Shown: in pieces, positions 34,590 through 52,600 of the stretch
Numbering within the stretch: position 1 is the stretch's first letter
How the letters are laid out: each line of letters opens with the position of its first letter
Assembly (NCBI GenBank): GCA_039654915.1
Contig: CM077599.1
Span: forward strand, 12,154,501-12,218,500
DNA: 64,000 nt
Reading direction: 5' to 3'
Source of the DNA: Aquilaria yunnanensis
Lineage: Eukaryota > Streptophyta > Magnoliopsida > Malvales > Thymelaeaceae
Notes under the pieces: model-generated
The model's database searches: none
Seen by the model: the letters and a program-made list of their open reading frames with translations, nothing else
What the model was told of the DNA's origin: nothing
Program-made: the position numbers and the translations under genes

Positions 34590-37500
34590 CAATTGGGAGA
34601 GTAGCTCAATAGTTTTACATTTATAACCCCAAATCACCCGCAAGTGTACGGTTTTGACGAGTAGTACAAGGCAAATAGGGGTATCGTCCCAAGAGACTTT
34701 TGTGATTTTTATCTAAGAAAGAGAGTTAATTACTTAAACTACCGAACGACGAGTACAACGGATTCAAGTAACAAGAGGATGATATCACAAGTGAAGCTAA
34801 TAAAAAGATTAACTAGAAGGTAAAGCAATTACTAAAACGGAAACTTGTTGAGAAGGCTAAGAGAAAGAAACTATCTTCCTAGGATTCCATTACTCTAACC
34901 TTGCTACCCATGATGAACGCCTCTTTTAAGTGGACTTATAATGTGTGGTGAAGAAATTCATAACTCAAAAACGTCTTTCTCAAGATTAGTTCTTGCTTAC
35001 CTAAGAATTAAACCTGACTTCCTCAAGCCCAAGTGTTAACTCTAGGTAGATTACGCCCGGATCTCTGTTTGACACCTAATGAACTCAAAGATTACCTCTA
35101 ATCCCAGATGTCCACTATACTTCTTTCTTTCTTCCACTCAACTATAAACCTCTCTCAAGGTCTAGATGAATTAAAATGATGTGAGAAGGCCTTACCCACA
35201 TAACAAATAACACAAGAAATAAGTAACACAAGTAGTCCACAATCATCAATATAAACTCAAATCCATGAAGTAACAAGGTAGAATAATGTCATCCTAGAAA
35301 GATATTAAAGAACTACTCACGATCCATCAAGTAAATCCACAAACTAAACATGAACAAAGTATCCAATGAAATACAACTGAAGAGAAAGAGAAGAAGAAGA
35401 GAAGAAAATCAGTGAAGCCCTTAGAATACTAAGTTTCCGTGGTGGAAACCTCCTTTTCCAAGCTCCGAGCTTCCTTCAATGGAGTTCCAAGGAAGAGAAG
35501 AACTAGAATGGTTGAGAGTGTGTTGTGTTTTTTTCCCCCCCTGGCTCTTCTCACGAGCTCCAATTTATAGGCCAAGAGGAATGAAAGGAATCCCATGTGC
35601 TTCTTGCCGTGAGAACCGTCAATTGCTAAGATTAATGGCCCAGATTTAGTCTTGGCGACGCGTCGCCACAATTTCTTCAGTCTGGCGACGCGTCGCCAGA
35701 ACTAAAAAACCTTGTTTTAACATTGGCGACGCGTCGCCAATTTGGCGTTCATTCTGGCGACGCGTCGCCAGAACATAATTGAGCAAATCTTGCTCAGCAC
35801 AACTCCGCTACAATTCCGCTGCGTCGCCAGATCATAATTGAGCAAATCTTGCTCAACACAACTCCGCTACAATGCAATCCAGCTTTCATCCACTTTTCAC
35901 ACACCAACGAATCTGCGGACAATAATAAAAACGAGAGAAAAACAAAAGATAAAAAGGAGAATTTGTAATAAACAGTAATCAAAAACGCCAAAAAATACAC
36001 AACTTTGACAATGGAATTATACGCTTAACATAAACTTTTTAACACCTTTCTTTATGTTATTTAGTTCACAATATGCTTATATTTATATATATTTTCTATA
36101 TACTTTTCCTTGACATTTGCTTGTCTTTGATAGAATTTAATACTTAATTGGTTTATATTTTATTTTCAGGCTATATTTCAACTATATCTATGGTTAGGAA
36201 AGATTTTGTGCAAGTTTTGAAGTTGAATTGCAAGTTTTTTCAAAATTTGGAGTAAACACAGTCTTGTATACACCTGTGTTTAGTGTCACACCTATGATCC
36301 AAACCATGTCATTAAGTGTTCATGATTTTCACGTTTAGGACTGGAATATGATCTTGAACATGGCCACGTTCATGATTTGCTTGAACATGGCTATGTCACA
36401 AACTATGTTTGAATGCTGTTAGATTTTTTTTGGGTTATTTCTGTTGAATTGACAGAGAACAAGGGGTGTGCGCCCAAAGGCTTCCTGGGGAGGCCAAGAG
36501 AAAAGAGAGGGAAACGAAAATAAATAGAAAATAGTTGAATTTTCATAGGAGAAGGCTGTTGGAGGTAGTTTTATGATCAGCACCAATTAAATCGTATTAG
36601 ATTAAGGATTCCTTGAAGGAAAAGCAATTCAGAAATGAAGACTTTTTTTTTCCTAGTTTTTCTTTGTTTTTGTTGTGTTTGTTTTTTGGCATGATGAACT
36701 AATTTTTTTTGCTTATACTAGAGTAGATGAACCCTAGGATAATATTATGATTATGATTACTTTTGGTTTAACATAATTATGGTTTTTTTGCTATCTATCA
36801 AATGTGTTTTATCGCATTGATTAATAATAGCTAGTTTATTAATTAAATGTTGGATGATGAACATATGCAAGTAATATTCGGTATTTTTGTTGTTGATTAC
36901 TGTTGGGTAGAAAGGATATTGTTGTAATTGGGAATAATAGGGCACAACATAATACTTTTGGACTAAGGTGAAATCTAGTAGTTAAGTCGTAAAACTAGTA
37001 ATGCATTCTTAGAAAGAGTGGTAAGACTAGCACATTATTGGTAACTTAAGAATATGGGTTAATGAACGAGAATAATAAAAAGTTAATTTAATTTAGGTAG
37101 TACTCTGTGATTCGAGCAAATTGTATACCTATTAAACCAAAGTAAGAATAATGCAACAGATTTCTAAGGGGATTTGAATACAAGTATAACGTATTTTGCT
37201 TGTTGACTATCTGATTGTTTTCTGTAGCTAGTAGTTAGTTGTTTATTTATTTTTACTGCATTAGTTAGTTCAATTAGTTCAAATTTAATTATTAAAACAA
37301 CTTTTAATTGTTGGTTAGATGATAGGGAAAAATATTGAGTACAGTAGACAACTCTGTTCCATGAGAAAAATGATCTTGATAGTTGTTACTGCTATACTTT
37401 GAAGATAGGTGCACTTGCTTGCAAATTCACATATTTATAAGTATAGAGAGATTTGACATGTTCATATTAATTATTAGAGTAGTGGGAAAAGTTGTGAACT
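34590..37500. mobile_element. Degenerate retroelement fragments nested in the MULE transposase
   Basis: This block separates the transposase N-terminus from its DDE part. The left part, read on the minus strand, contains GGGACGATACCCC and GTACACTTGCGGGTGATTTG. The right part, read on the plus strand, contains GGTGCACTTGCTTGC followed by TTTATAAG at the same relative place. Such text is common at ends of plant gypsy-type and large non-autonomous retroelements. The two fragments therefore point in opposite directions, so this is not one simple LTR element. No gag or pol frame was found. No TSD could be set and the ends are approximate. Confidence 0.45.
35653..35878. repeat. Palindrome cluster and 59-bp direct repeat
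   Basis: The perfect 16-base palindrome TGGCGACGCGTCGCCA occurs four times (35653-35668, 35683-35698, 35724-35739, 35755-35770), and a half copy (GCGTCGCCA) sits at about 35821-35829. A following unit containing ATAATTGAGCAAATCTTGCT and ACAACTCCGCTACAAT occurs twice, about 59 bases apart, each with its own small hairpin (GAGCAA-TCT-TTGCTC). The CG-dense palindromes contrast with the AT-rich surroundings. Confidence 0.85.
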
Positions 37501-38617
37501 AAATAACACACCAATTCATCATCATCCTCACTTAAATAATGACTATCCTCTACATTCTGCTATTCTTATTTGCCTGTCCATCCTCCAAATAGCTTTGTAA
37601 TAATACTTGCATTATCATTTATCATAATACTCGCATTTATATCCTTTTCAACTTCCCCATTTGAAGAATACTCCCCTATATTATCTTTATTCCCTGCCTC
37701 ATCACCATACTCATAAACAACATTTACTGCTGCCTTTATATCTTCATGCTTAACATAGAATTCTACATTACCATGAACCTTAATAATGCTTGCTAACAAC
37801 AGGATACTTACATCACCATTCATATCTATCTCCTTCAGTTCATTAAGTTCCATGCATCCATGTTTCGAGTATGAAAATTTATTTGCTTTCTTCTTTGTAT
37901 AGCTTTTATCCATGTCCAACAGTTCATGGTGAGACAACAAGTCTGTATCAACTTGTTGTTTCTTCATCCTTCCACCAACATAACCCATTTCATTCCTGTC
38001 CATAACAAATTGACCCTAATAAACAAATGCGATACAACCATCAGACTCACCCATCCTGCATTACAAGTACACAACACAAATAACCATTTTAGGCATATAA
38101 TCATCATCAAAGCACCAACTTTTTTTCCCCAAAAAATTTTACAAACAAAAAATGTAACTAATACCCAAACCCCTAATTTATTGTAATTACCTACCGTAGC
38201 TATGATCCATCCACCAACCTCATTTTGTTACCATTTCCATTAACTAAATAAATGTTTCTATGTCACATTTTTTCCACTCTGAAACACATAACAATATCTA
38301 TTTTATTAGACTTTTGTAAAGCCTTTCACCGGAGATAACACTAAACCATAACTTTTGCACAAAATAAACAATTTCTTACCTTTTTCTATCCCACCAACGA
38401 GGACGAATGTTCAATTTTTTTAAATGATGGATGGTGACACAATAACCACCAAGGATTCTTCATTTCTTTTTGTTGTGTAAGGACCATTGCTTTTTGTTGT
38501 GTAGGGACCGACAGCAACAGAAACAAGTTCTTCGTTTCTTTGTCGTTTCCTCGTCTAATAGCAATGAAGGATATGGCATTCACGTGTGAGTGTACTCAAT
38601 TATGTGTAAACATGTAA

Positions 38618-38790
38618 ACGGCGTCAAGTACCATATGGCCTTGCCTTCAGACATCTGGTACTTTCAATAGTTACAAGGCTAATAGTGCTTACAGAATATA
38701 TGTTAGAGGACTTTATTGGTAACTTGTGAAATTTCAGGACTGAAGTGCCCAAGTTGACAAAAATAGAGGACAGAAAATGTCTTTTCTCCT
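38618..38790 (-). repeat. Right terminal inverted repeat of the MULE
   Basis: Inverted counterpart of 30422-30595; shares GACAAAAATAGAGGAC and AGGACTGAAGTG (plus strand). The inner limit is approximate. It should hold the transposase promoter. Confidence 0.8.
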
Positions 38791-38799
38791 TTATTTTAC

Positions 38800-40751
38800 T
38801 AACTTACAAGATGAGGCATCATGTCAAATCCATAGTTCATAGGTCCTTTTTGGGACATCTAACTAATGTGCGAGATGATTTGATTTTGTTTAATTATGAG
38901 TTTGGTTTTAAAATTGACCAAACTTGATGAGATATATTATATACATTTTCATTGACGTTTAATAAAGAGGAAAGAAAGTATTTATTGATTTGATTATTAT
39001 TTTATTGATAGTACGAGAATTACTCTGTACGTCCCTAAACTAATCTAACAAATTTTATTTTGGACAGTTCCAAAATTTTGCAATTTTTATATTTAGTAAA
39101 TTATTTTACTATATTATTATTTAAACTATCATTTTAATATTATTTTTTTTCAAATTTTTAAATTTTACATGCAAAAAAATTTAAAAGTAAAAGTAAAAAC
39201 AACAATAATTTTTTTCCATTTATTGATATCCTTATTAAACCAAATGACTCAATAAATATGAGACAAAGGATATTTTATCGCATACAGAAGATGATGAATA
39301 TTAATTGAAGTGGTGCTTACAGACCCCTATTTTATTTGGAAAACATAAATAAGAAGTACATATATCTCACTTTAATTTTTTCTTAGATCTCATTATTCTC
39401 AATAAAAGTCTAGGAAAAAAGCAAATATAATAATATTTTAATAGAAAGGATATTATTGAAACAAAAATATGAGTCATTCATTACAGGATTTTTTTGTCAA
39501 TTTTTTTTTCTTACGCCATAACCTAAATGTAATATTAGCTCTTCAACTTTACTTAATTGGTGTAGTTAGCTCTTAGATTACAAGTCAGCATATTTTAGTC
39601 ATTAAACTTTCCAAAGCAAAGTTAAATTCTAAAATTTTAAATAAGTCATGTAAATACCAAATAAAAGTGTTAATGTTGTAAAAAATAAGCTTTTTCCCAT
39701 TTGTTCAATATGAAATTATAAACTCTTTTACATTTGGATTATTTTATTCTAAAAAGATATTAGAATTAGTAAATTTGTATGCACTACCTTGAAAACTGGG
39801 CGATAACCTTTTAATTTTTTGAAAAAATTAACTAAATATCTTCATATTTTACCTAATATTTATCTTTCAAAATTCATTTTTAAAGTTTCTAAATAATGTA
39901 AAAATTTTATTTAATTTATTTTTTTGACAAAAGATACTTTATTCAAATTAAAAGCGAGTCAAATGGTATCTTATAAACCAATGAAGACATAAGACTCTTA
40001 GGAACAACAAGAACATAAACAGAATATCAAAATATTATTCGTTCCTGCGACCGCAAATAAATGGAAGAGAATCAAATCAAACCGAGTCTTTCAAATAAGC
40101 CAGAATAAATCTAAAATACAAAATTCACAAATTACTGAAACAAAGTCTAAAAAGTTTCTTCAATTTAAAATTAAATACAAAGCATATACACTTAGTAACT
40201 ATATAAGTACTATATTTAGAAAATGAATAAAATTTAACAACTTACTTCAATTTTTTTTTTCATACAGCACCTCCGATATTCTGTAACGGTGGGTAGTAAC
40301 TAATTTTCGAAGGCGTTTCGAAATAATTCTGAATAAAAGAAATCGAATTATGTTTTATTTCAGAAAATAAAATTTTTTTATGGAAAAAAAGGATACTAGT
40401 AGTATTTTCAACGGTTTTATGTTTATCTACTAGTAAGTAGTAAGAATGGCGGTAGAAAATGAATGAGATGGGTTTGGTGGGCGCTGGCATGTATATCTTC
40501 CCCACTGTTTGAACACTCTCCCAGGTTCTTTCCCTTTTGTTACCTTCGCAGCACCGAACGCAAACAAACCTCAGCCAGGAACGACGTTTCGCCAGAAGAC
40601 CAAAGTCGAAGACCTTTTTTTTTCTTGCCTGTTTTTCTTTCAAAGCTTGCTTCTGTTCTTTGTTAAACCCATTTCATTAACCATTGATTCGCCCGTGAAT
40701 CGCTGCTCACAACGCAGCGGCCTCAGAAAGCCTTCGACTTTCAACTGAATC
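38800..40751. other. AT-rich intergenic DNA and upstream region of the BSK gene
   Basis: No gene until the BSK start. Inverted-repeat remnants may be present around 39530-39700 but could not be bounded. The last ~250 bases (from about 40500) are GC-richer and pyrimidine-rich, as expected of a leader. The minus frame at 40260-40643 overlaps this leader and is not considered real. Confidence 0.4.
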
Positions 40752-46954
<6,203 letters not shown>

Positions 46955-48190
46955 GAGCATTAAATAACACCATTGGCGGCTAGAGATTTCTTCAACCATT
47001 CTTGATGAGGCTACCCAAAGTCTGTAAAAAAATATGAGCCTGATATTGAATTGGAAATGTATGGAATTGTAACATTTTCGTTGTATCAAATGTATGTGTA
47101 GTTCCCCCATTTGTGATGTGAGCCATTTACAGAAGAGCTTGCTTCCAACCGAGCAAAATAAACATACAAGATTCATATGGTAGATCTCAACCCGGTGGGA
47201 CTAAGGCTTGATTTATTGATGATTGTGATAACGTTTAGCCAGTGCCCTTCTGAACTGTAAGTGTGATTTGCAATTGCTACGAGGTTTTTGTGTGACTTTC
47301 GATTTTGGTCAAGAGTTTGTAAGAGGAATTGTGGATCCCTGTGGCATTGGTATTCCCTTTCCTCTGAACTAATTGCTGAGGATGCGATGGTTTTGATTGA
47401 ATTCCGTTGGGGTCAATCTTCCAGGTCTTGCGTGCTTGTCTGCAGATGCCCCAATTTCATTCTGCAGGTATCTGGCGCCAAACTTTCTAGGTTTTCTCAA
47501 GGGTGTCTGAGCCAGCAAGAGAATGAGGACGCCATCTTAAATCTGTCCTGTTGAGCTGTTGAAGGGCTTGAATCGAATTTGAAGGACTTGCCTTCGTCCT
47601 CTGAGTCTCCCCAATATATATCAGCAAGATAGGGACACAATAAATATATCAGTTTCAGCGGAAAATAAGTCGGAACATGTTTCCGGTCTTTGTATCTTCA
47701 GATTTATGTCCCAACTGTCTGCTCTGCTCATTGCCGCCTCTTGATTGTTACCCAGGAACAGAAAACGGTTCTGGTTTTCAGAAATATCGAGAGGACATGA
47801 TTAAGCGAACTCAATTAGCGAAAGATCAGGTTTTCTATGGTCGCCGTACCAAGGTGGGGCTGGAGGGAAACATTAGGCTTGACTATGAGACAACACTAAC
47901 GTTGAAAAATGATTAGCAGAAGCCATGCTTGGTTTGTTGCAGAAAACAAAGACAACTTATCATACAAAAAATGCCAGGCCATCCGTGAATATGCTATAGA
48001 CATTGATGACCTGACAATGTAGTTCAATAAAACAATTAGAAAACGGACCCAGATGCCAGATCCTGATACTGTGATAATTTCAAGTTGGCGAGATTCCTTG
48101 TGTCTCCCCAATCTCATCTGGAACCGGAACCACTTCACTCGTGTGTTGAACATCTAAATCTAGAATATTAATTATCGCCATGTGAAGATT
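46955..48190. other. BSK 3' region and spacer before the DUF241 array
   Basis: No gene was recognised. Open frames at 47288-47554 and 47677-47916 (plus) have ordinary composition but match no family. At about 48085-48120 the text GCGAGATTCCTTGTGTCTCC resembles part of the upstream block that recurs in front of the other DUF241 copies. Confidence 0.45.
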
Positions 48191-48199
48191 ATTGGGATG

Positions 48200-48240
48200 T
48201 TGAGTTGGAGAGGTTGCTGAAGAGGAGACACAGCAGGAAC
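48200..48240 (+). promoter_or_regulatory. Conserved upstream block of DUF241 copy 1
   Basis: TGAGTTGGAGAGGTTGCTGA, then AGAGGAGACACAGCAGGAAC, is shared in variant form by every copy of the array. It lies about 168 bases before the ATG and follows CATGTGAAGATTATTG, which is shared too. Its role is unknown. Confidence 0.5.
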
Positions 48241-48407
48241 AGTCTTGAGATTGAGATCAGAGTGATGAGGTTGAGATGCCTTTTGTCTCCCCTCCCCAAT
48301 CTCAACCCCTTCCCTTGGCCTTAATCCATAAAGAGACCAAACATCACCCGTCCCCGGAGAAAGGAAGTCTCCTTCAATCTCCCCTTCCCCTCTGAGCAAA
48401 ACCAAAA

Positions 48408-49211
48408 ATGGCCTTCCATGCTCGCACTAACAGTCTCCCCCCGAGACCTCACCCTCTGGTTTCCCTCCTTGATGAGCAGCTGACCGGGTTGAGGGCGCCT
48501 CAATCTGCCTCTACTTCATCATCACTGACCCAGAACTTGAATATCCTTCAAGATTTGTTTGATTCTGCTGAGAAGCTCCTTCAGTTGCAATCTTCCCTGG
48601 ACAGAGACCAGGCCGATGAGCTGTTGGAGGGATCTCTTAGGATCTTGGATCTGTGTACCACTGCAAAGGATGCCCTATCGCACACAAAGGAATGCCTGCA
48701 ACAAATCCAATCAATTCTGCGTAGAAGACGAGGAAATGAGATGGAACTTGTGAAAGAAGCAAAGAATTACTTGAGCTCCAAGAAGACTATAAGAAAGGCA
48801 ATCTTGAAGAGTTTGAAGCACAAGGAGAACAAGCAAAGCAGCTCCTCCACTTCCACTGAATTGGTCAGCATCTTGAAGGAGGTTGAAGCTGCCACTTCAA
48901 ATGTGCTTCAGGCGTTGTTGTTCTTCATAGCTGGCCCTGAGACAGAAAGCAAGAAGAGCCACTGGTCTTCGGTTGCAAAGATTTTTGGCAACAAAAGAGC
49001 TGAATGTGAAAAAGAACAAGACATGAGTGAGGTAGCAAACGCAGAAGCTGCAATGCGGTCTCTCACAAGAGGTGGACCGATCCTGACTGAGAACCTGCAA
49101 AGTGAGTTGCAGAAATCAGAATCTTGCATGGAAGATCTCCAAGAAGCGATCGATTCCCTCTTCAGGCGGTTGATCAAATCTAGAGTTACTCTTCTCAACA
49201 TCCTAAACTAG
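48408..49211 (+). CDS. DUF241 protein, array copy 1 (intact)
   Basis: This intronless gene encodes 267 residues. It begins MAFHARTNSLPPRPHPLVSL, the usual DUF241 start. It has the conserved ADELLEGSLRILDLC, QSILRRRRGNEMELVKEAKN and LSSKKTIRKAIL, and ends SLFRRLIKSRVTLLNILN. No signal peptide or membrane segment is evident; most of it should be helical. DUF241 proteins are a plant family of unknown biochemical function, often found in tandem arrays. This copy has an extra Ser/Thr-rich stretch (KQSSSSTSTELV) and is the most diverged of the well-preserved copies. The start codon is confirmed by alignment with copy 3. No frameshift is needed. Confidence 0.9.
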   Translation: MAFHARTNSLPPRPHPLVSLLDEQLTGLRAPQSASTSSSLTQNLNILQDLFDSAEKLLQLQSSLDRDQADELLEGSLRILDLCTTAKDALSHTKECLQQIQSILRRRRGNEMELVKEAKNYLSSKKTIRKAILKSLKHKENKQSSSSTSTELVSILKEVEAATSNVLQALLFFIAGPETESKKSHWSSVAKIFGNKRAECEKEQDMSEVANAEAAMRSLTRGGPILTENLQSELQKSESCMEDLQEAIDSLFRRLIKSRVTLLNILN

Positions 49212-50190
49212 TAGCCTTGAGTACATTTTGAGACTGATACGATTAGATCAATGTAATTAACTAGCAAGGAATCAAACACTTTTTCTACGCAAATTTCCTT
49301 CTTTTTCCTTTCATTTTCTTTCTTTCACCAATTAGATAGATAAGGCTAACAGTTAATTAAACGTTCAGGTAAAAGTAGAATCTTCCATCTGAACTCACAA
49401 GTTAAGTCAAAAAAGGAAGTTGACTAAACAGGAGAAGGTTCTCCATGTCATCTCAACAACACACTTCTTTTTCCTTTCTTCTTCCCTTTTTGTTTTTTTT
49501 GTTTTTAAGAAAAAGGGTATCAAAGCTGTCAAGATTCCATTTTGTCTCAGTCTGCAAAAACTTGAGTAATTCACATGTTAGACACATAACTAACGCACCA
49601 CCTGTGGGCTAAGGCAACAAAAGTGGTGCTAGATGTGCCAAGAAATAGAATCTTGTACAAGAACCTCATAAAATCCTGAGGGCATGGTCTAAAGCAATAG
49701 AGACCAGTTAACCCTTTTACATTCAATCATATACCGGCAACTAGGATTTAACAAGATTTTTTTGTAAGTTGATTTTAGTACGTTTAGCATTTTTCTTACT
49801 AAAATAACATTGTTCGATTTAAGTCTTGGTCTCCCATAAAGGCAAAGCCAAGAGCTATTTATATGTTCATATATTGCATCATCATGCATATCATTTGCTA
49901 GAAATTTATAAGCTTTTCTCAAGGTAGCAAGAGGACTTGATTGAAGCATAATTACCTTCCCGTCTGTAATAAAGCAAGCCCCTCGTGCATGTTACATTTT
50001 ATAAACATCATTGGTCTGCATGCTTATGATTTGATCCCAGATCCACAAAATATGATAATGTGGATGATACCTTCCCCATCAACTTTGGAGGCAGATTCCC
50101 GATGCCAACCATGTGATGGTTATTTTATTCATGTTGACATCATAAGAGATCAGTCCCACCATTTCAAGCTAATGAAAAAAGAAAGAGCAC
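49212..50190. other. Spacer between DUF241 copies 1 and 2
   Basis: No gene. Around 50030-50055 the text GATCCCAGATCCACAAAATATG matches the duplicated upstream DNA of copies 3 and 4 (about 56775 and 58880), so part of this spacer belongs to the duplicated unit. Confidence 0.45.
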
Positions 50191-50230
50191 TGAGCTGGAG
50201 ATCTTGCTCAAGAGGAGACAAGCCAGGAAA
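50191..50230 (+). promoter_or_regulatory. Conserved upstream block of DUF241 copy 2
   Basis: Variant reading TGAGCTGGAGATCTTGCTCA then AGAGGAGACAAGCCAGG, about 113 bases before the ATG at 50343. Confidence 0.45.
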
Positions 50231-50697
50231 AATCCTAGCCATGCACTGTGGACTATAATATATAACGCAAAATGAAGCCAGGATAGAGGCAGGTAACTGG
50301 TTAATTATCATCACAATATTTCTGTTCCCCAAGGAAAAGGCAATGGCTACCACTTCCTTCCATGCTCACTCTAACAGTTTCCCCTCTAGACTCATCCCCT
50401 CGTTTCACTGGTCGATCAGCACCTGAGCAGATTGAGAACATTTGAATCTGCCTCTTCCTCCTCCTCATCATCTTTGAACCAGAAGCTCTGCAACCTTTAT
50501 GATTTGCCCGATTCTGTAGACAAGCTGCTTCAGCTGCCATCTACTCTACATGCCTTGGATAATGAGAATGCTGATGAGCTTTTGGATGGATCACTTAAGT
50601 TGCTGGATCTGTGCAACTGTGCCAAGGATTCCCTCTTGCAAACAAAGGAATGCATCAACAAATTCAATCAAATTCGTGCAGAAAGCGAGGGTCTGAG

Positions 50698-50962
50698 TTA
50701 CAAAATTTGTGTGAATGACTGAGTGTTTGATTTTCTATTCTGTGTACATTATATAGACTTTACAAGAATGCTGTACATGGAAAGTAAATAAGTCTGTGCA
50801 TGATTTCAGCCTTATACATGTAAACTATAATCTTGGTTATAGTCTATTCTAAATAAAAAGGGAAAGTAAAGAAAAAAATTATAAGGAAAGTAGATTTGGA
50901 CAGCTGGACAGCAAAGCTGCCAAGGGAAGAAGATGTGGACAGCTGTTTGCCGTCCGTTGACA
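50698..50962 (-). repeat. 3' LTR of the copia element
   Basis: Direct repeat of 55303-55543 with several substitutions and a ~24-bp extra A-rich stretch near 50860-50885. Confidence 0.9.
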
Positions 50963-50969
50963 GCCTCCC

Positions 50970-52600
50970 TCAAATTGATGCCGTTTGATCAACAAGCATC
51001 AATTTTCTACTTAGGAAGTAATGTCGATGATGAGTAAGGGCCTTGGTGAAGATATCAGCAATTTGTAATTCAATGGAAACATGTGGAAGAGTGATAACAC
51101 GAGCTTCAAAGGCTTCACGAATAGAGTGACAGTCCACCTCAATATGCTTTGTGCGTTCATGAAAGACAGGATTGGATGTGATCTGAATAGCACTTGTATT
51201 ATCTGCATATAGAGGTGTAGGATTAGTTTCGGAGAGATATAGCTCAGCAAGCAAGGGATATCGCTTGGTACTCGGATTCCGTAGGTGACTTAGAGACTCT
51301 GTCTTGCTTCTTACTCTTCCAAGAGATCAATGCATCACCTAAGAACACGCACCAACCAGTGATGGAATGACGGGTATCAGCACAACCAGCCCAATCCGCA
51401 TCACTGTACGCAGCAAGATAAGTAGAATTGTTTGTAGGAAAGAATAAGCCACGGGTAGAGGTGCCTTGGACATAGCAAATGATCCTTTGAATAGCAGCCA
51501 TACGGAGATGACGAGGAGTTTGGAAGAACTGATTGACTTGCTGTACAGCAAAAGAAATATCTGGTCTAGTAATGGTGAGATAAACGAGACTACCCACCAA
51601 CTTCCGATACAAACTGGGATCAACAAGTAAGTCACCCTCCTCTTTACGGAGCTTGACATTTAATTCCATGGGAGTATCAATAGAAGTAGCTTTTTGTAGA
51701 CCAGCTGTAGCCACCAAGTCACTAGCATACTTATGTTGAGTGAGGGAAATACCAGAGGAACTACAAAGTACCTCAAGACCAAGAAAATATGTGAGAGGAC
51801 CAAGATCTTTCATATGAAAAGATTCTGAGAGATGAGTCTTGAGCTGGCCAAGTAAGGCAGAATTAGAACCAGTGATCACAATGTCATCAACATAAACCAA
51901 AAGAACAACAATTCCCATATTTGATTTACGAAGAAACAAGGAAGTATCATAGTGGCTTTGTTTGAATGAGAATTGCAACAAGGTGGTGCGGAATTTATCA
52001 AACTAGGCCCTTGGAGCTTGTTTGAGACCATAAAGAGAACGACGAAGCTTACACACATGTGAAGTTAGAAAGAAAAACAATTCTGGGGGCGGCTTCATAT
52101 AAATACACTTTTTGAGATCTCCATGGAGAAAAGCATTTTTTACATCCATTTGATGTAGTGGCTAATCATTATAAGCAGCAAGAGCAAGAATCATACAAAT
52201 TGTAGTCATTTTGGCCACTGGAGCAAAAGTCTCTTCATAATTGACACCATATTCCTGATTATTCCCAAGTGCAACAAGTCGAGCTTTGTAACGATCCAAA
52301 CTTCCATCCAATCAAACCTTGACTGAGTAAACCCATTTGCAGCCTAGAGGTACAACAGTAGGAGGACATGACTCAATGTCCCAGGTGTAATTTGCTTCTA
52401 GAGCAGCAATTTCTTCTTGCATAGCTTGCCTCCAGCATTCATGCTTAGCAGCATGTGAGTAGCATGTGGGAATATCAAAATTGGACAATGTAGCAATAAG
52501 AGCTGAAATATAACCTCTAGTACTGGAAGAGGGAAACCCATATCTATCCAGGGGTACAGACACTCAAGAAGAGCGACGTACCAAAGCCTTTGAAGGTGCT
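50970..52600 (-). pseudogene. copia reverse transcriptase and RNase H
   Basis: The minus strand reads CWRQAMQEEIAALEANYTWD and GCKWVYSVKV at the RT start. LVYVDDIVITGSN (the YVDD catalytic loop) and DLGPLTYFLGLEV follow, then RNase H text AYSDADWAGCADTRHSITGW and YADNTSAIQI. In-frame stops interrupt RT at about 52309-52311, 52162-52164 and 52003-52005; the latter two stand where Trp codons are expected. The C-terminal part needs a frame change near 51250. Confidence 0.85.

Larger units (their letters stand above)
32092..38003 (-). pseudogene. mudrA-like MULE transposase, decayed and interrupted
   Basis: On the minus strand the order is that of plant MULE transposases. At 38003-37566 an N-terminal domain reads YVGGRMKKQQVDTDLLSHHE and HGNVEFYVKHEDIKAA. 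After nested repeats, the DDE region around 33845-33600 contains VIGVDGCFLKGVY and later SDKQKG, matching the first two catalytic Asp motifs. EHKMCARHIYANWGAIF follows at about 33250. At 32801-32478 is the SWIM zinc finger (FCMFSSWQLTGIRCKHA), with Ser where the first CxC-type Cys is usually found. A CCHC knuckle (CGICKEEDHNRTGC, about 32410-32450) and a Lys/Pro-rich tail ending near 32092 complete it. Several stops and frame changes occur between 34500 and 32800. Introns cannot be placed reliably. Role: it would cut and paste the MULE by its inverted repeats. Confidence 0.8.
30422..38790. mobile_element. Large two-gene Mutator-like element (MULE), 8.4 kb
   Basis: A perfect 9-bp TSD, TTATTTTAC, flanks the unit (30413-30421 and 38791-38799). 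The termini AGGAAAAGAACATC (left) and the reverse complement AGGAGAAAAGACAT (right) start inverted repeats of about 170 bases. Two genes converge from the ends: a decayed GRF zinc-finger ORF on the plus strand (30663-31142) and a mudrA-like transposase on the minus strand (38003 to 32092). Other repeats have inserted in the transposase region (about 34590-37500). Stops in both genes show that this copy is no longer autonomous, although its ends look intact enough to be moved in trans. Confidence 0.88.

Noticed and set aside
34590..37500. Complete LTR retrotransposon inside the MULE
   Set aside because: The similar end segments are inverted relative to each other, no TSD could be read and no gag or pol frame exists.
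47288..47916. Two plus-strand frames between BSK1 and the DUF241 array
   Set aside because: No family resemblance, and no splice model joined them to either neighbour.
51876..52058. Small minus-strand frames inside the copia element in other phases (also 53124-53384, 54091-54330)
   Set aside because: They overlap the recognised gag, integrase and RT text and have no motif of their own.
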